Positions 26,223 through 35,803 of a stretch of DNA of 64,000 nt are shown here, in pieces. Where the stretch lies: assembly GCF_002105285.1 (NCBI RefSeq), contig NZ_MUHR01000014.1:57207-121206 (forward strand). Reading direction: 5' to 3'. This DNA is from Planktotalea arctica (lineage in GTDB: Bacteria > Pseudomonadota > Alphaproteobacteria > Rhodobacterales > Rhodobacteraceae). Within the stretch, counting starts at the first letter, position 1, and each line of letters opens with the position of its first letter. The notes under the pieces were generated by a model. It was given only the letters and a program-made list of their open reading frames with translations, did no database searches and had not been told where the DNA came from. A program made the position numbers and the translations under genes.

Positions 26223-27286
26223 TTAACGGCAATCTCAAAGCCGATTACGGCGCGGACGAGCGGGTTCTGAACAACCGCAACAAACAGTTGTTTGTTTATG
26301 GCTCCATGCTGCTTCTAGCGATTTTTCCCTTTGTCGCAGGCGATTACGCGATGTTGATGGCCTGCAAGATGGGCATCCTTCTGATCGCTGTGGTCGGCGT
26401 TAACGTCCTGACCGGTTACACGGGGCTGGTCTCTTTGGGGCACGGCGCATTCGTGGCCATCGGGGCCTATGCGACGGTGGTCTTTAGCAACCTGTTCAGC
26501 GGGCTGCCCGAGGGCATTCTGCCGCTGATCGTGATCCCGTTGGCCGTCATCGTCTCTGCGCTGGTTGGTATCATCGTCGGCCTGCCCTCGCTTCGGGTCA
26601 AAGGCCTCTACCTTGCCGTGGCGACACTCGCGGCCAGCTTCATTGTGACGTTCCTGATCGAGCAAGACCTCTTCGCACCCTGGACGGGCGGAGTAAACGG
26701 CATCAACACGCCCACAGCCAATCTGCTCGGCTGGGAGCTGGACACCAAACGCGAGATGTATGTGCTGATCACGGTATTAGCGCTTACCACGTTGCTTGCG
26801 GCGCAGAACCTGTTTCGCACACGGGTCGGGCGGGCCTTCATCGCCATTCGCGACCGCGATTATTCAGCAGAAATCCTTGGCATCTCTTTGCTGCGCTACA
26901 AGCTGATGAGCTTTGCCATCTCCGCCGCTTATTGCGGCCTCTCGGGTGCGCTGTTCGCCTATTTCTACGCGCGCATCCTGCCAGAGCAGTTCGAGCTCGA
27001 CCTATCGCTCGAGTTGGTCGCCGCGCTGATCGTTGGCGGCATGGGGCGCACGATGGGGCCTGTGTTCGGCGTGTTTATCGTGATGATGGTGCCCGAGTTG
27101 ATCAAGATCGCCATGGGTGCCGCGACCGGCGGCTCGCTCGAACTCGCGCGTTATACCGGACCTGTGCAAGAGATTGTCTTTGGCCTCTTGCTTGTGACGT
27201 TCCTTTTGAAAGAGCCGCTTGGCATCAATCAAATCACCGACCGCATTCTGCGCTCTGCAAACCGTTGGCCGTTTGCGCGTGGATAG
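26219..27286 (+). CDS. livM: Branched-chain amino acid-type ABC transporter permease (LivM-like)
   Basis: The 355-residue second permease has the LivM motifs LTGYTGLVSLGHGAFVAIGA and the coupling helix AFIAIRDRDYSAEILGI. The start at 26219 gives an ATGA overlap with livH, indicating translational coupling. It is a membrane partner of LivH in the same importer. A 36-base gap with GGGAG separates it from the binding-protein gene. Confidence 0.95.
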   Translation: MINGNLKADYGADERVLNNRNKQLFVYGSMLLLAIFPFVAGDYAMLMACKMGILLIAVVGVNVLTGYTGLVSLGHGAFVAIGAYATVVFSNLFSGLPEGILPLIVIPLAVIVSALVGIIVGLPSLRVKGLYLAVATLAASFIVTFLIEQDLFAPWTGGVNGINTPTANLLGWELDTKREMYVLITVLALTTLLAAQNLFRTRVGRAFIAIRDRDYSAEILGISLLRYKLMSFAISAAYCGLSGALFAYFYARILPEQFELDLSLELVAALIVGGMGRTMGPVFGVFIVMMVPELIKIAMGAATGGSLELARYTGPVQEIVFGLLLVTFLLKEPLGINQITDRILRSANRWPFARG

Positions 27287-27322
27287 AAATAATCAAGGCC
27301 ACACCACTAGGGAGATGACTTT

Positions 27323-28531
27323 ATGACACTCAACAGACGGACTTTCCTCGCCACGGGCGCAGCCGCGACGGCCGCCATGGGCGCTCCTATGATCCTCAAC
27401 GCGCAGCCAGCCGAGTATGTGCTGGGCGCGTCCCTGCCCCTGACCGGTCCTTTCGCAACCGCAGGCCAGCTTGTTGCACCGGCCTTTGCGCTGGCGCAGA
27501 AATTGTTCAATGACGAGGGCGGCATCGCAGGCACGCCAATCAAATTCGTCACTGAGGACTCCGGCTATGTGCCGCAAAACACGCTGGCCAACTACCAGCG
27601 CGCACTTGCGACCGAGGGCACTGCGTTGGTCGGTTATTTCGCAGATTCCACAGGTGCAATGAAGCTAATCGCACCCGAGTTGAAAGGCGAGAACGCGCGA
27701 CTCATGGGCTCGACGTCTTTCGCGTCCGAATTGGCGAACCCGGAAACGCACCCCTACCAGTATCTGTCTGGCCCGACTTATCAGGACCAGTTCGATATCT
27801 TGATGCAGAACATCAAGAATGCGGGTGGTACGAAAATTGCGATCATCTATTCCAACACAGAATTCGGGCGTGACCCACTCGAGCATGGCCGCGCAACCGC
27901 AGAGCGTCTGGGCCTTGAGATTGTTTTGGAAGAAAGCACCAAAGCGCAGGGCGCCGATATTCCAACGCACGTCACGAAGCTGGCACAATCGGGCGCAGAG
28001 CACTGCATCTTGCAAGGCTATGTGACAGGCGTTTGGCCACAGCTGATTGGTGGCGCACGCCAGTTCGGCCTGCCCGTGCAATTCCACGGCACTTTCTGGG
28101 GTATGGAAAAGCTGATTGCGGATCGTATCACCGCAGAGGCCGGTCCATTCCTTGCAGGCTATCAAGGCGTGATGCCCTACCGCTACTTCTATGACCGCGA
28201 AGATGCGCCGCGTTATGAGCAATATGCCGCGCTCTCCAAGGTCATGTTCGCAGGCACACCGCTGGAAAACTACATGTCCACATGGGCGATCCAGACCATG
28301 TGCGGCCTTGAATTGGCTATGAAAGCACTGCGCGACACTGCAGAGGCGGGCAAGGAGTTGACAGCTGACAACGTCGCCGAGAGCCTGTCGGGTATCAAGG
28401 ATTGGGACAGCGGCGGTTTCTTTGGCGGGCCTGTTTCCATGGACAACAACAAGATCGGGACGGGGCGCGTTTATGAGTATTCGCCCGAGACCGGATTGTT
28501 CACGCCTGTGTCTGATTGGCTGAGCACTTAA
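27323..28531 (+). CDS. livK: ABC transporter substrate-binding protein, Liv type, Tat-exported
   Basis: The 402-residue periplasmic receptor is of the type 1 (Leu/Ile/Val-like) fold. The N-terminus MTLNRRTFLATGAAATAAMG has a twin-arginine motif and should be cleaved near LNAQPAEY. The mature part shows GASLPLTGPFATAGQ and KFVTEDSGYVPQNT, the binding-cleft start typical of receptors for amides, aromatic or aliphatic acids. The ligand is not predictable. A hairpin-rich repeat follows the stop codon and may reduce read-through into livF. Confidence 0.93.
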   Translation: MTLNRRTFLATGAAATAAMGAPMILNAQPAEYVLGASLPLTGPFATAGQLVAPAFALAQKLFNDEGGIAGTPIKFVTEDSGYVPQNTLANYQRALATEGTALVGYFADSTGAMKLIAPELKGENARLMGSTSFASELANPETHPYQYLSGPTYQDQFDILMQNIKNAGGTKIAIIYSNTEFGRDPLEHGRATAERLGLEIVLEESTKAQGADIPTHVTKLAQSGAEHCILQGYVTGVWPQLIGGARQFGLPVQFHGTFWGMEKLIADRITAEAGPFLAGYQGVMPYRYFYDREDAPRYEQYAALSKVMFAGTPLENYMSTWAIQTMCGLELAMKALRDTAEAGKELTADNVAESLSGIKDWDSGGFFGGPVSMDNNKIGTGRVYEYSPETGLFTPVSDWLST

Positions 28532-28538
28532 GCCCTTT

Positions 28539-28618
28539 CGGGTGGCCTTTGGGCCACCCGACCGAGTGGGGGCCAGCCCCCACACCCCCGAGGTATTTTT
28601 AGACCAAAGAAGATGATG
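28539..28618. repeat. Dispersed GC-rich hairpin repeat, copy A
   Basis: Two hairpins follow the livK stop. CGGGTGGCC (28539-28547) pairs with GGCCACCCG (28552-28560), and GTGGGGG (28566-28572) pairs with CCCCCAC (28577-28583). They are followed by ACCCCCGAGGTATTTTTAGA and CCAAAGAAGATG. Reverse-orientation relatives occur at 31904-31963 and 37705-37759. The first hairpin may act as a processing or partial termination site between livK and livF. Confidence 0.85.
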
Positions 28619-28629
28619 GGTGCGCGCGG

Positions 28630-29427
28630 ATGCTGACGATCGAGAACATCGAAGTGAGTTATTATCATACTGTGCAAGCGCTGCGCGGGCTGTCTCTTGA
28701 GGTGCCTCAAGGAAAGATTGTGACATTGCTGGGCACCAACGGGGCAGGCAAGACCACGACGCTCAAGGCGGCGTCCAACCTGCTCAAGCTGGAGAACGGC
28801 GAAGTTGGCGAGGGCCGCATTCATTTTGACGGCAAGAATATCAAGAGCATCGCGCCGGATGTTTTGGTCAAGCAGGGGCTTTTCCATGTACGAGAAGGGC
28901 GGCGTATCTTCTCTGAAATGACCGTAGAGGACAATCTGATTGCTGCTTCGTATGCGCTGGACGGGCGCGGTATCAAAGCGGATTTCGACAAGGTTTATGC
29001 GTTTTTCCCAAGGCTTCTGGAGCGGCGCAAGCAGATCGCGGGTTATCTGTCGGGCGGCGAGCAGCAAATGCTGGCTTTCGGGCGCGCGATGATTGCGCGG
29101 CCCAAACTGATCCTGATGGACGAGCCATCGCTGGGCCTTGCTCCTAAAATCGTGAAAGAGATTTTCGAAACCATCCGCCGCCTCAATACCGAGGACGGCA
29201 CGTCAATTCTGGTGGTCGAGCAGAACGCGGGCGTCGCCTTTTCCGTGGCCGATTACGGCTACATCATGGAGAGCGGGCAAATCGTGCTTGAGGGCGACGT
29301 CGAAACGCTGCGCAACGACAAGGACATCCAGAGTTTCTATCTGGGCGTGGCGGAGGATGGCAGCGAAGATCGCCAGTCTTTCCGAGACGTTAAACACTAC
29401 AAACGCCGCAAGCGCTGGCTGAGCTAA
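28630..29427 (+). CDS. livF: Branched-chain amino acid-type ABC transporter ATP-binding protein (LivF-like)
   Basis: The 265-residue ATPase has Walker A GTNGAGKTT, the LivF-type segment LFHVREGRRIFSEMTVEDNL, signature YLSGGEQQMLAFGRAM and Walker B LILMDEPSLGLAP. It is about 25 residues longer than E. coli LivF because of a charged C-terminal tail (EDGSEDRQSFRDVKHYKRRK). No strong ribosome binding site is visible; the purine-rich tail of repeat copy A lies just upstream. It completes the importer and is followed by the acyl-CoA ligase gene ten bases later. Confidence 0.93.
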   Translation: MLTIENIEVSYYHTVQALRGLSLEVPQGKIVTLLGTNGAGKTTTLKAASNLLKLENGEVGEGRIHFDGKNIKSIAPDVLVKQGLFHVREGRRIFSEMTVEDNLIAASYALDGRGIKADFDKVYAFFPRLLERRKQIAGYLSGGEQQMLAFGRAMIARPKLILMDEPSLGLAPKIVKEIFETIRRLNTEDGTSILVVEQNAGVAFSVADYGYIMESGQIVLEGDVETLRNDKDIQSFYLGVAEDGSEDRQSFRDVKHYKRRKRWLS

Positions 29428-29437
29428 GGATATGAGC

Positions 29438-31240
29438 ATGACCGCATTCCGCTCGAACGTTTCGATTGTCTCGTCCCATGCGCGCACGGATCCTGAACTG
29501 GTGGCCATGCGCCAAAAGGATTTCGGCATCTGGAAAGAGACCAGCTGGTCCGGTTTCGAGAGCATCATGCACGCGCTTGCTGCCGGGCTGATGGAGCTTG
29601 GCATGGCCGACGGTGAACACATCGGCATCCTGTCGGAGAACCGGCGCGAATGGGTTCTGGCGCAGTTCGGCATCAATGCGGCGGGCGGCGTGGTTGTTGG
29701 TATGTACCCCACCTCTCCCGCAGCGGAGATCGAGCATCTGGCAGGGTCGTCCGACACCACAATGCTGTTTATCGAGGATCAGGAACAGCTCGATAAAATC
29801 ATCGAATTGCGCGGCAAGTTGCCAAAATTGCGCCAGTTGATCATCTTTAATCCCAAAGGGACGGCTGGCGAAACAGCACTGAATCTCAAAACCTTTGACG
29901 AAGTGATCGAGATGGGGCGTGCGGCGCTTGACTCGGGCGCAGACAAGGAAGTTCAAGCGCGCAAAGGCGCAATCACGCCGGAGCGCACGGCGATGATGGT
30001 CTTCACCTCCGGCTCGACCGGATTGCCCAAAGCAGCGGAAATCAGTCAGCAAAACCTGTCCATCGCAGCGGACCTCAGCAAGGAAATTTTTGGTAGCTAT
30101 CCGCAAGGCACCAATGTTCTCAGCTACCTACCCCTGTGTCACATCGCCGAGCAGAACGTGACCGTGACCAATGCGCTCTCAAGTAAGATGGTGATGAACT
30201 TCGGAGAAAGCCTGCGTACGATCATAATCGATCTGCGCGAAGTCGCACCGCAAATCTTTTTCGGCGTGCCGCGTATCTGGGAAAAAATGCGCTCGGACCT
30301 CACCATTCAGGCGGCGACAGCTGGCAAACTCAAAGGGCCAATGACGCTCTATGCGTTGAAACAGGCCGAAAAACGCGGCGCGATCCGGCGTGATGAGTGG
30401 TCCCTGACCGACAAGCTCGCCAACGCCTTCTGGGACTTTGCGATTTACCGCCACATCCGTTCCTACCTCGGCCTTGGCCGGGTGAAATTCGCGATCTCCG
30501 CCGCGGCCCCCATTTCCGAAGACCTGCTGGCCTTCATGCGCGGCATCGGGATCAACATTCGCGAGGCCTGGGGCATGTCCGAAACCACTGGCGCGGCGAC
30601 GATCCAGCCTGACTGGGGTTGCTCCAAAGGGCGCGTTGGCCATTTTGTCGAGGGCATCGAGTACAAAATCGCGGATGATGGTGAGTTGCTGGTCAAAGGC
30701 GGCATCGTGTTTAAAGGCTACTACAATCGCCCCGACGCCACGGCAGAGACCATCATCGATGGATGGCTTCACACGGGCGATGTGGCAGAGGCCTGCAGCG
30801 ATGGCTCGATCAGCCTGATCGATCGCAAGAAAGACATCATGATCAACGCGGCGGGCAAGAACCTCTCGCCCTCCTTGATCGAGAACATCATGAAAGCCTC
30901 GCCGTTTATCAAAGAGTGCATCGTGATCGCGGACCGGCGCCCCTATGTGACCGCTTTGGTGCAGATCGACATGGACCCCGTGCGCCTTTGGGCCGAGAGC
31001 AAAAGCATCGCCTACACCACCTTCCGCTCGCTCGCAGAGCATCCTCAGGTGATCGAATTGATCGACAAAGAGATCGCTAAACTCAACAGCAATCTCGCGC
31101 GTGTCGAGCAGATCAAGAAGGTGCATCTGCTCTCCAAAGAGCTGGACCACGATGACGGCGAAGTCACGGCAACGATGAAAGTGCGCCGTAGCAAAGTGTT
31201 CGAGCTATACGATAGACAAATCGAGGCGCTCTACGCTTAA
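29438..31240 (+). CDS. AMP-dependent acyl-CoA synthetase (long-chain fatty-acid-CoA ligase type)
   Basis: The 600-residue adenylate-forming ligase shows TSGSTGLPKAAEISQQNL (P-loop, A3), YLPLCHIAEQ, GMSETTGAATIQ (A5), GWLHTGDVAEACSDGSISLI (A7) and DRKKDIMINAAGKNLSPS (A8). It resembles the FadD/AasS-like AMP-forming family that activates fatty or aromatic acids with ATP and CoA. Start choice: AAGGA lies seven bases before the ATG at 29438 but only one base before the ATG at 29432, so 29438 is preferred. Position inside a Liv-type transporter operon suggests that it activates the imported carboxylic acid. Confidence 0.9.
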   Translation: MTAFRSNVSIVSSHARTDPELVAMRQKDFGIWKETSWSGFESIMHALAAGLMELGMADGEHIGILSENRREWVLAQFGINAAGGVVVGMYPTSPAAEIEHLAGSSDTTMLFIEDQEQLDKIIELRGKLPKLRQLIIFNPKGTAGETALNLKTFDEVIEMGRAALDSGADKEVQARKGAITPERTAMMVFTSGSTGLPKAAEISQQNLSIAADLSKEIFGSYPQGTNVLSYLPLCHIAEQNVTVTNALSSKMVMNFGESLRTIIIDLREVAPQIFFGVPRIWEKMRSDLTIQAATAGKLKGPMTLYALKQAEKRGAIRRDEWSLTDKLANAFWDFAIYRHIRSYLGLGRVKFAISAAAPISEDLLAFMRGIGINIREAWGMSETTGAATIQPDWGCSKGRVGHFVEGIEYKIADDGELLVKGGIVFKGYYNRPDATAETIIDGWLHTGDVAEACSDGSISLIDRKKDIMINAAGKNLSPSLIENIMKASPFIKECIVIADRRPYVTALVQIDMDPVRLWAESKSIAYTTFRSLAEHPQVIELIDKEIAKLNSNLARVEQIKKVHLLSKELDHDDGEVTATMKVRRSKVFELYDRQIEALYA

Positions 31241-31891
31241 ATGACGGCTGCGCTCTTTTCACCCTTCGACAAATTGGCGATGGCACTTTTGCCCTTAGCC
31301 ATCCCCGACGCATCAGATGGTGCCCATGACATTGCGCATATAACGCGCGTGTGGAGCAATGCCTGCGCGATTTCAAAGATCGAGGGGGGCGATTTGGCAA
31401 TCCTCGCCGCCGCGACCCTATTGCATGATTGCATCAGCGTGGAAAAGGACAGCCCGGATCGCGCCAAGGCCTCGTCATTCGCTGCAAAAGCTGCAAGCGT
31501 GCATTTGCAAACGCTTGGCTGGAGCCATGATAAAATTGCGCGTGTCTACCACGCCATCGAAACCCACAGCTTCTCCGCCAATATCGCACCGGAAACGCTG
31601 GAGGCGCGCATCCTGCAAGACGCGGACCGGCTTGATGCCATCGGCCTCATCGGCGCCGCGCGTTGTTTTTATGTGGCCGGGCGCATGGGCAGTGCGCTCT
31701 ATGATCCGGGCGATCCGCGCGCCAAAAACCGCGCGCTTGATGATCGCGCCTTTGCCATCGATCACTTCGAAACCAAACTTCTAAAACTCGCGGACGACTT
31801 TCAAACCCCGGAAGGCCAGCGTCTCGCATCCGCGCGCCACACGGAACTTCTCGGCTTTAGAGACACCTTTCTGGCACAAATCGCACCCTAA
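31241..31891 (+). CDS. HD-domain phosphohydrolase
   Basis: This 216-residue protein has the HD metal motif: GAHDIAHITRVW, then AATLLHDCISVEKDSP with the His-Asp pair, a downstream HAIETHSFSAN, and DADRLDAIGLIG. Many such proteins are nucleotide or signalling-nucleotide hydrolases (YfbR- or YedJ-like). Its ATG directly follows the TAA of the acyl-CoA ligase gene, indicating coupling. A functional link to the transporter cluster is not obvious. Confidence 0.87.
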   Translation: MTAALFSPFDKLAMALLPLAIPDASDGAHDIAHITRVWSNACAISKIEGGDLAILAAATLLHDCISVEKDSPDRAKASSFAAKAASVHLQTLGWSHDKIARVYHAIETHSFSANIAPETLEARILQDADRLDAIGLIGAARCFYVAGRMGSALYDPGDPRAKNRALDDRAFAIDHFETKLLKLADDFQTPEGQRLASARHTELLGFRDTFLAQIAP

Positions 31892-31903
31892 CCTGCGCAC
31901 CCT

Positions 31904-31963
31904 TCATCTTGCCAAATAAACTTCGGGGGAGTCTTGGCTCTGCCAAGACGGGGGCTGGCCCCC
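31904..31963. repeat. Dispersed GC-rich hairpin repeat, copy B (reverse orientation)
   Basis: It contains CATCTTGCCAAATAAACTTC, then CGGGGGA. A hairpin GTCTTGGC/GCCAAGAC (31931-31938 with 31942-31949) follows, then GGGGGC/GCCCCC (31950-31955 with 31958-31963). The reverse complement matches copy A in its CCAGCCCCC hairpin and CCCCCGA plus AT-rich tail. It sits between the convergent HD and preA genes. Confidence 0.85.
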
Positions 31964-31978
31964 TTCCCTGCAAAACAC

Positions 31979-32014
31979 GAAAAAACCCCTGCCACCATTT
32001 ACTGCGGCAGGGGT
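31979..32014 (-). terminator. Rho-independent terminator after preA
   Basis: On the minus strand ACCCCTGCC (32014-32006) pairs perfectly with GGCAGGGGT (31993-31985) around a 12-base loop and is followed by five or six T. It lies 43 bases after the preA stop and closes the preT-preA transcript. Confidence 0.9.
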
Positions 32015-32056
32015 CTCTCAGGCAGCCGCTGGGGAGCTCAGCAGCCTTGGTAAACT

Positions 32057-33361
32057 CTACTCCGCTGCTGTGGCGGCGGGGTTGTTGGGATGGGTAGTCC
32101 AATTGGCATATTCCGCCTCGACAACCCTCCCGGTGCGCGGATCGATCGCGCCCGTCGCCATTTCCTCCATGGTAATGCAATTCTCCACGGGGCAGACATT
32201 AACGCACAAATTGCACGCGACGCATTCTTCGTCGATCACCGTAAACGTGCGATCCTCAGACATGGCGATCGCCTGATGCGAGGTATCTTCGCAAGCCGCA
32301 AAACAGCGCCCGCAAGAAATGCAAAGGTCCTGATCGATCACTGCCTTGGCGATATAATTAAGGTTGAGATACTGCCAATCGGTCGTGTTTGGCACAGCCA
32401 TGCCGACGAACTGCGAGGTATCGGTATAGCCCTTTTCATCCATCCATTGACTGAGACCGGAAATCATCTCCCGTACGATCTTAAAGCCATAGGTCATCGC
32501 CGCAGTGCAGACCTGCACATTGCCACACCCGAGCGCCATGAACTCCGCCGCATCGCGCCATGTGGTGATCCCGCCAATGCCGGAAATCGGCATGCCGGCG
32601 GTCGCCTCGGCGCGGGCGATTTCGCTCACCATGCTCATCGCGATGGGTTTCACCGCAGGGCCGCAATAGCCGCCATGCGTGCCTTTGCCGTCGATCGAGG
32701 GCTCTGGACTCATCGTATCAAGGTTAACCGAGGTGATCGAATTGATCGTATTGATCAAACTCACCGCATCCGCGCCGCCGCGATGGGCCGCCGCCGCAGG
32801 TTTGCGCACGTCCGTGATATTCGGCGTCAGTTTCACGATCACGGGTTTGGAATAATACTGCTTGCACCAGCGCGTCACCATTTCGATGTATTCGGGCACT
32901 TGGCCCACCGCCGCACCCATGCCACGCTCGGACATGCCGTGCGGGCATCCAAAGTTTAGCTCGATTCCGTCCGCACCCGTATCCTCGACCAGCGGCAGGA
33001 TAGCTTTCCACGCCTCTTCCTCGCAGGGCACCATAAGCGAGACGATGATCGCGCGGTCCGGATAATCCGCCTTCACGCGCTTGATCTCTTCAAGGTTGGT
33101 GAACAGATCGCGGTCGGTGATCAACTCGATGTTGTTCAAGCCAAGCAAGCGCCGGTCCGCGCCGTAAATCGCTCCGTAACGCGGGCCATTGACGTTAACC
33201 ACAGGCGGCCCTTCAGAACCGAGCGTCTTCCAGACGACGCCGCCCCAGCCCGCCTCAAACGCGCGGCGCACATTGTATTCCTTATCTGTCGGCGGCGCAG
33301 AAGCCAGCCAGAACGGATTAGGGCTTTTGATACCGATAAAGTCTGTCGTTAGATCCGCCAT
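32057..33361 (-). CDS. preA: NAD-dependent dihydropyrimidine dehydrogenase subunit PreA
   Basis: The 434-residue FMN and iron-sulfur subunit reduces uracil or thymine to the dihydro form, working with PreT. The TIM-barrel part shows NFGCPHGMSERGMGAAVG, which carries the catalytic cysteine, and GIGGITTWRDAAEFMALG. The C-terminal ferredoxin part has two 4Fe-4S motifs, CISCGRCFAACEDTSHQAIA and CVACNLCVNVCPVENC. It lies two bases after preT. The later pathway genes (dihydropyrimidinase, beta-ureidopropionase) are not in the window. Confidence 0.95.
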   Translation of the reverse strand: MADLTTDFIGIKSPNPFWLASAPPTDKEYNVRRAFEAGWGGVVWKTLGSEGPPVVNVNGPRYGAIYGADRRLLGLNNIELITDRDLFTNLEEIKRVKADYPDRAIIVSLMVPCEEEAWKAILPLVEDTGADGIELNFGCPHGMSERGMGAAVGQVPEYIEMVTRWCKQYYSKPVIVKLTPNITDVRKPAAAAHRGGADAVSLINTINSITSVNLDTMSPEPSIDGKGTHGGYCGPAVKPIAMSMVSEIARAEATAGMPISGIGGITTWRDAAEFMALGCGNVQVCTAAMTYGFKIVREMISGLSQWMDEKGYTDTSQFVGMAVPNTTDWQYLNLNYIAKAVIDQDLCISCGRCFAACEDTSHQAIAMSEDRTFTVIDEECVACNLCVNVCPVENCITMEEMATGAIDPRTGRVVEAEYANWTTHPNNPAATAAE

Positions 33362-33363
33362 GA

Positions 33364-34692
33364 TCAGGCTCCTCCCATCAGGCTTGCATGAATATCCAGC
33401 GCCGCATCGCGCCCCTCGGCCACGGCCGTAACGGTCAAATCATCGCCGCCTGTGGCGCAATCGCCGCCAGCCCAGACACCTTTGAGCGAGGTTAGTCCCG
33501 TCGCCGAAACCTTGATCTTGCCCCGTTCCAGCTTCGGCAGGTCCTCGCCCTGCAAAGTTTGGCCAATCGCCGCGAACACCTGATCCGCCGCAAGGCGCAC
33601 AGTTTGGCCGGTCGGCGTCAAATCATCATCCGTGTATTCAAATTCTACCTCGCGCACCGTGCCGTTGCCATGCACCGCAACCGGCGAAGCGTTGGTGATG
33701 ATCCGCACCCCCTTGGAGGCCGCCAGATCCTGTTCGTAAACGCTTGCGTTCATCCGCGCGCGTGAGCGGCGGTAGACCAGCGTGACGTTCAACGCACCCA
33801 GCAACTTCGCCTGCACAGCCGCATCCACCGCGGTCATGCCACCGCCGATCACAACCACGTCGCGCCCCACCGGTAGGGCGCTTAGATCGCTGGCTTGCCG
33901 AAGGTCCGCAATGAAATCCACCGCATCAGACATGCCGCTTTTGTCTGCGCCCTCAAGTCCAAGCCCGTTGACACCGCCAAGCCCCATACCAAGGAAAACC
34001 GCGTCATACTCAAGCTGCAAATCCGCCAGCGTCACATCGCGCCCAAAGGCCATGCCGTGCTTGATTTCAATTCCGCCAATTTGCAGCAACCAGTCCACTT
34101 CGCGCGCGGCGAAATCATCGGTGCTTTTGTAGGCCGCGATGCCGTATTCGTTCAGCCCGCCAGATTTTGCGCGTGCATCCATCACCACGACATCATGTCC
34201 AAGCATGGCGAGCCGATGCGCCGCCGCAAGGCCCGCAGGTCCGGCGCCAACGACCGCAATCTTCTTGCCGCTTAAGGCCGCGCGCTCGAACGGATGCACG
34301 GCTTTGTCCATCAAAATATCCGTCGCATAACGCTGCAATTGCCCAATCAGCACCGGCTTGCCCTCTGCCGCCTCGCGTACGCAGGCCTGCTCGCAAAGCG
34401 TTTCAGTCGGGCAGACCCGCGCGCACATGCCACCCAGAATGTTCTGATCAAAGATCGTGCGCGCAGCCGCCTCCGGCGTGCCAGTTGCGATCTGGCGAAT
34501 GAAGAGGGGAATGTCGATTTCCGTAGGGCACGCTGTGATGCAAGGCGCATCATGGCAGAAATAACAGCGATCCGCCGCCACAAGGGCTTCGTGCGGATCA
34601 AGCGGCGCGTGCAGGTCCGCAAAGTTCTGTTCATATTCAGCGGGCGTCAAACGCGCGGGCTGTATTCCATCGGTAAGCACGTTGGCTGGCAT
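33364..34692 (-). CDS. preT: NAD-dependent dihydropyrimidine dehydrogenase subunit PreT
   Basis: This 442-residue FAD and iron-sulfur electron-transfer subunit resembles the glutamate synthase small subunit. It has N-terminal Fe-S motifs CYFCHDAPCITACPTEIDIP and MCARVCPTETLCEQACVR, the FAD motif GAGPAGLAAAHRLA, and the pyridine-nucleotide motif GGGMTAVDAAVQAK. It passes electrons from NAD(P)H to PreA. The start has AGGAGAGG just upstream. It is divergent from argB with a 166-base spacer. Confidence 0.94.
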   Translation of the reverse strand: MPANVLTDGIQPARLTPAEYEQNFADLHAPLDPHEALVAADRCYFCHDAPCITACPTEIDIPLFIRQIATGTPEAAARTIFDQNILGGMCARVCPTETLCEQACVREAAEGKPVLIGQLQRYATDILMDKAVHPFERAALSGKKIAVVGAGPAGLAAAHRLAMLGHDVVVMDARAKSGGLNEYGIAAYKSTDDFAAREVDWLLQIGGIEIKHGMAFGRDVTLADLQLEYDAVFLGMGLGGVNGLGLEGADKSGMSDAVDFIADLRQASDLSALPVGRDVVVIGGGMTAVDAAVQAKLLGALNVTLVYRRSRARMNASVYEQDLAASKGVRIITNASPVAVHGNGTVREVEFEYTDDDLTPTGQTVRLAADQVFAAIGQTLQGEDLPKLERGKIKVSATGLTSLKGVWAGGDCATGGDDLTVTAVAEGRDAALDIHASLMGGA

Positions 34693-34858
34693 GGACCTCT
34701 CCTGTCTATGGTGACCTTTGGATCAGGTTTGCAGGGTTTCAATTTTTTATCAACTGGTAAAATTTCAATGGCGCAATTTTCTGATCCCCTCCCTTTGGCG
34801 CGTCTTTGGCTTGCCGCCCTGCGGGCAGCGCGTTAACCAAGGGGCAAGAGGTCCTAAA

Positions 34859-35719
34859 ATGAAGAAACAACAAATGAACCGCGACTGGATCGCCACGGCG
34901 CAAACGCTCTCCTCCGCCCTGCCCTATTTGCAGCGCTACGATGATGCGACAGTCGTGATAAAGCTGGGCGGTCACGCCATGGGCAGCGATGCAGGCATGG
35001 AAAGTTTCGCACGCGATGTGGTGCTGATGCAGCAGGTCGGCGTCAACCCGGTGATCGTGCATGGCGGCGGCCCGATGATCAACGCAATGCTGGAACGCCT
35101 AGACATCAAATCCGAGTTTGTGAACGGCAAGCGCGTCACAGATGCGGCCACGGTCGAAGTTGTGGAAATGGTGCTCTCCGGCCGCGTGAACAAGCGCATC
35201 GTGCAGGCGATCAATGCGCAGGGCGGCAAGGCAGTTGGGCTTTCGGGCAAGGATGCAAACCTGATGATCTGCGAGCAAACCGACGCTGATCTCGGTTTCG
35301 TTGGCACGCCTGTCGAAATGAACCCCGATTTCCTGCGCGGCCTTGCGCGCGACAACATCATCCCCGTAATCGCCCCCCTGGGCACCGGACGCAATGGCGA
35401 GACATTCAACGTCAATGGCGACACTGCCGCCGGCGCGATCGCGGCCAGCCTAAAGGCCGACCGCCTATTGCTGCTCACGGACGTGGCGGGCGTCAAGGAT
35501 GGCACAGGCGAAGTCGTGACTGAACTCACAGCGGCGCAAATCCGCGAGATGACAGCGGATGGCACCATTGCAGGCGGCATGATTCCCAAGACCGAAACCG
35601 CGCTCGATGCGATTGCCGGCGGCGTGCGCGCGGTGGTGATCCTTGATGGGCGCGCGCCCAACGCTTGCCTGCTAGAGCTATACACAGAGCACGGCGCAGG
35701 CTCGCTCATTCGCGATTGA
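34859..35719 (+). CDS. argB: Acetylglutamate kinase
   Basis: The 286-residue enzyme phosphorylates N-acetylglutamate in arginine synthesis. Motifs are [11 protein letters not shown] (P-loop-like lysine), [44 protein letters not shown] and the C-terminal [14 protein letters not shown]. The start at 34859 has AAGAGG seven bases upstream; the frame extends to 34718 without support. Length is typical of the arginine-sensitive hexameric type. It appears as a single gene, with no other arg genes nearby. Confidence 0.96.
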   Translation: MKKQQMNRDWIATAQTLSSALPYLQRYDDATVVIKLGGHAMGSDAGMESFARDVVLMQQVGVNPVIVHGGGPMINAMLERLDIKSEFVNGKRVTDAATVEVVEMVLSGRVNKRIVQAINAQGGKAVGLSGKDANLMICEQTDADLGFVGTPVEMNPDFLRGLARDNIIPVIAPLGTGRNGETFNVNGDTAAGAIAASLKADRLLLLTDVAGVKDGTGEVVTELTAAQIREMTADGTIAGGMIPKTETALDAIAGGVRAVVILDGRAPNACLLELYTEHGAGSLIRD

Positions 35720-35803
35720 TCTGACGCGCAGGTGTAAATTCTTGCTTAAACACGCACTGCGTGTAGGCTCTACCCATTATTTCATCAATTTTGGAGCCTG
35801 CTC

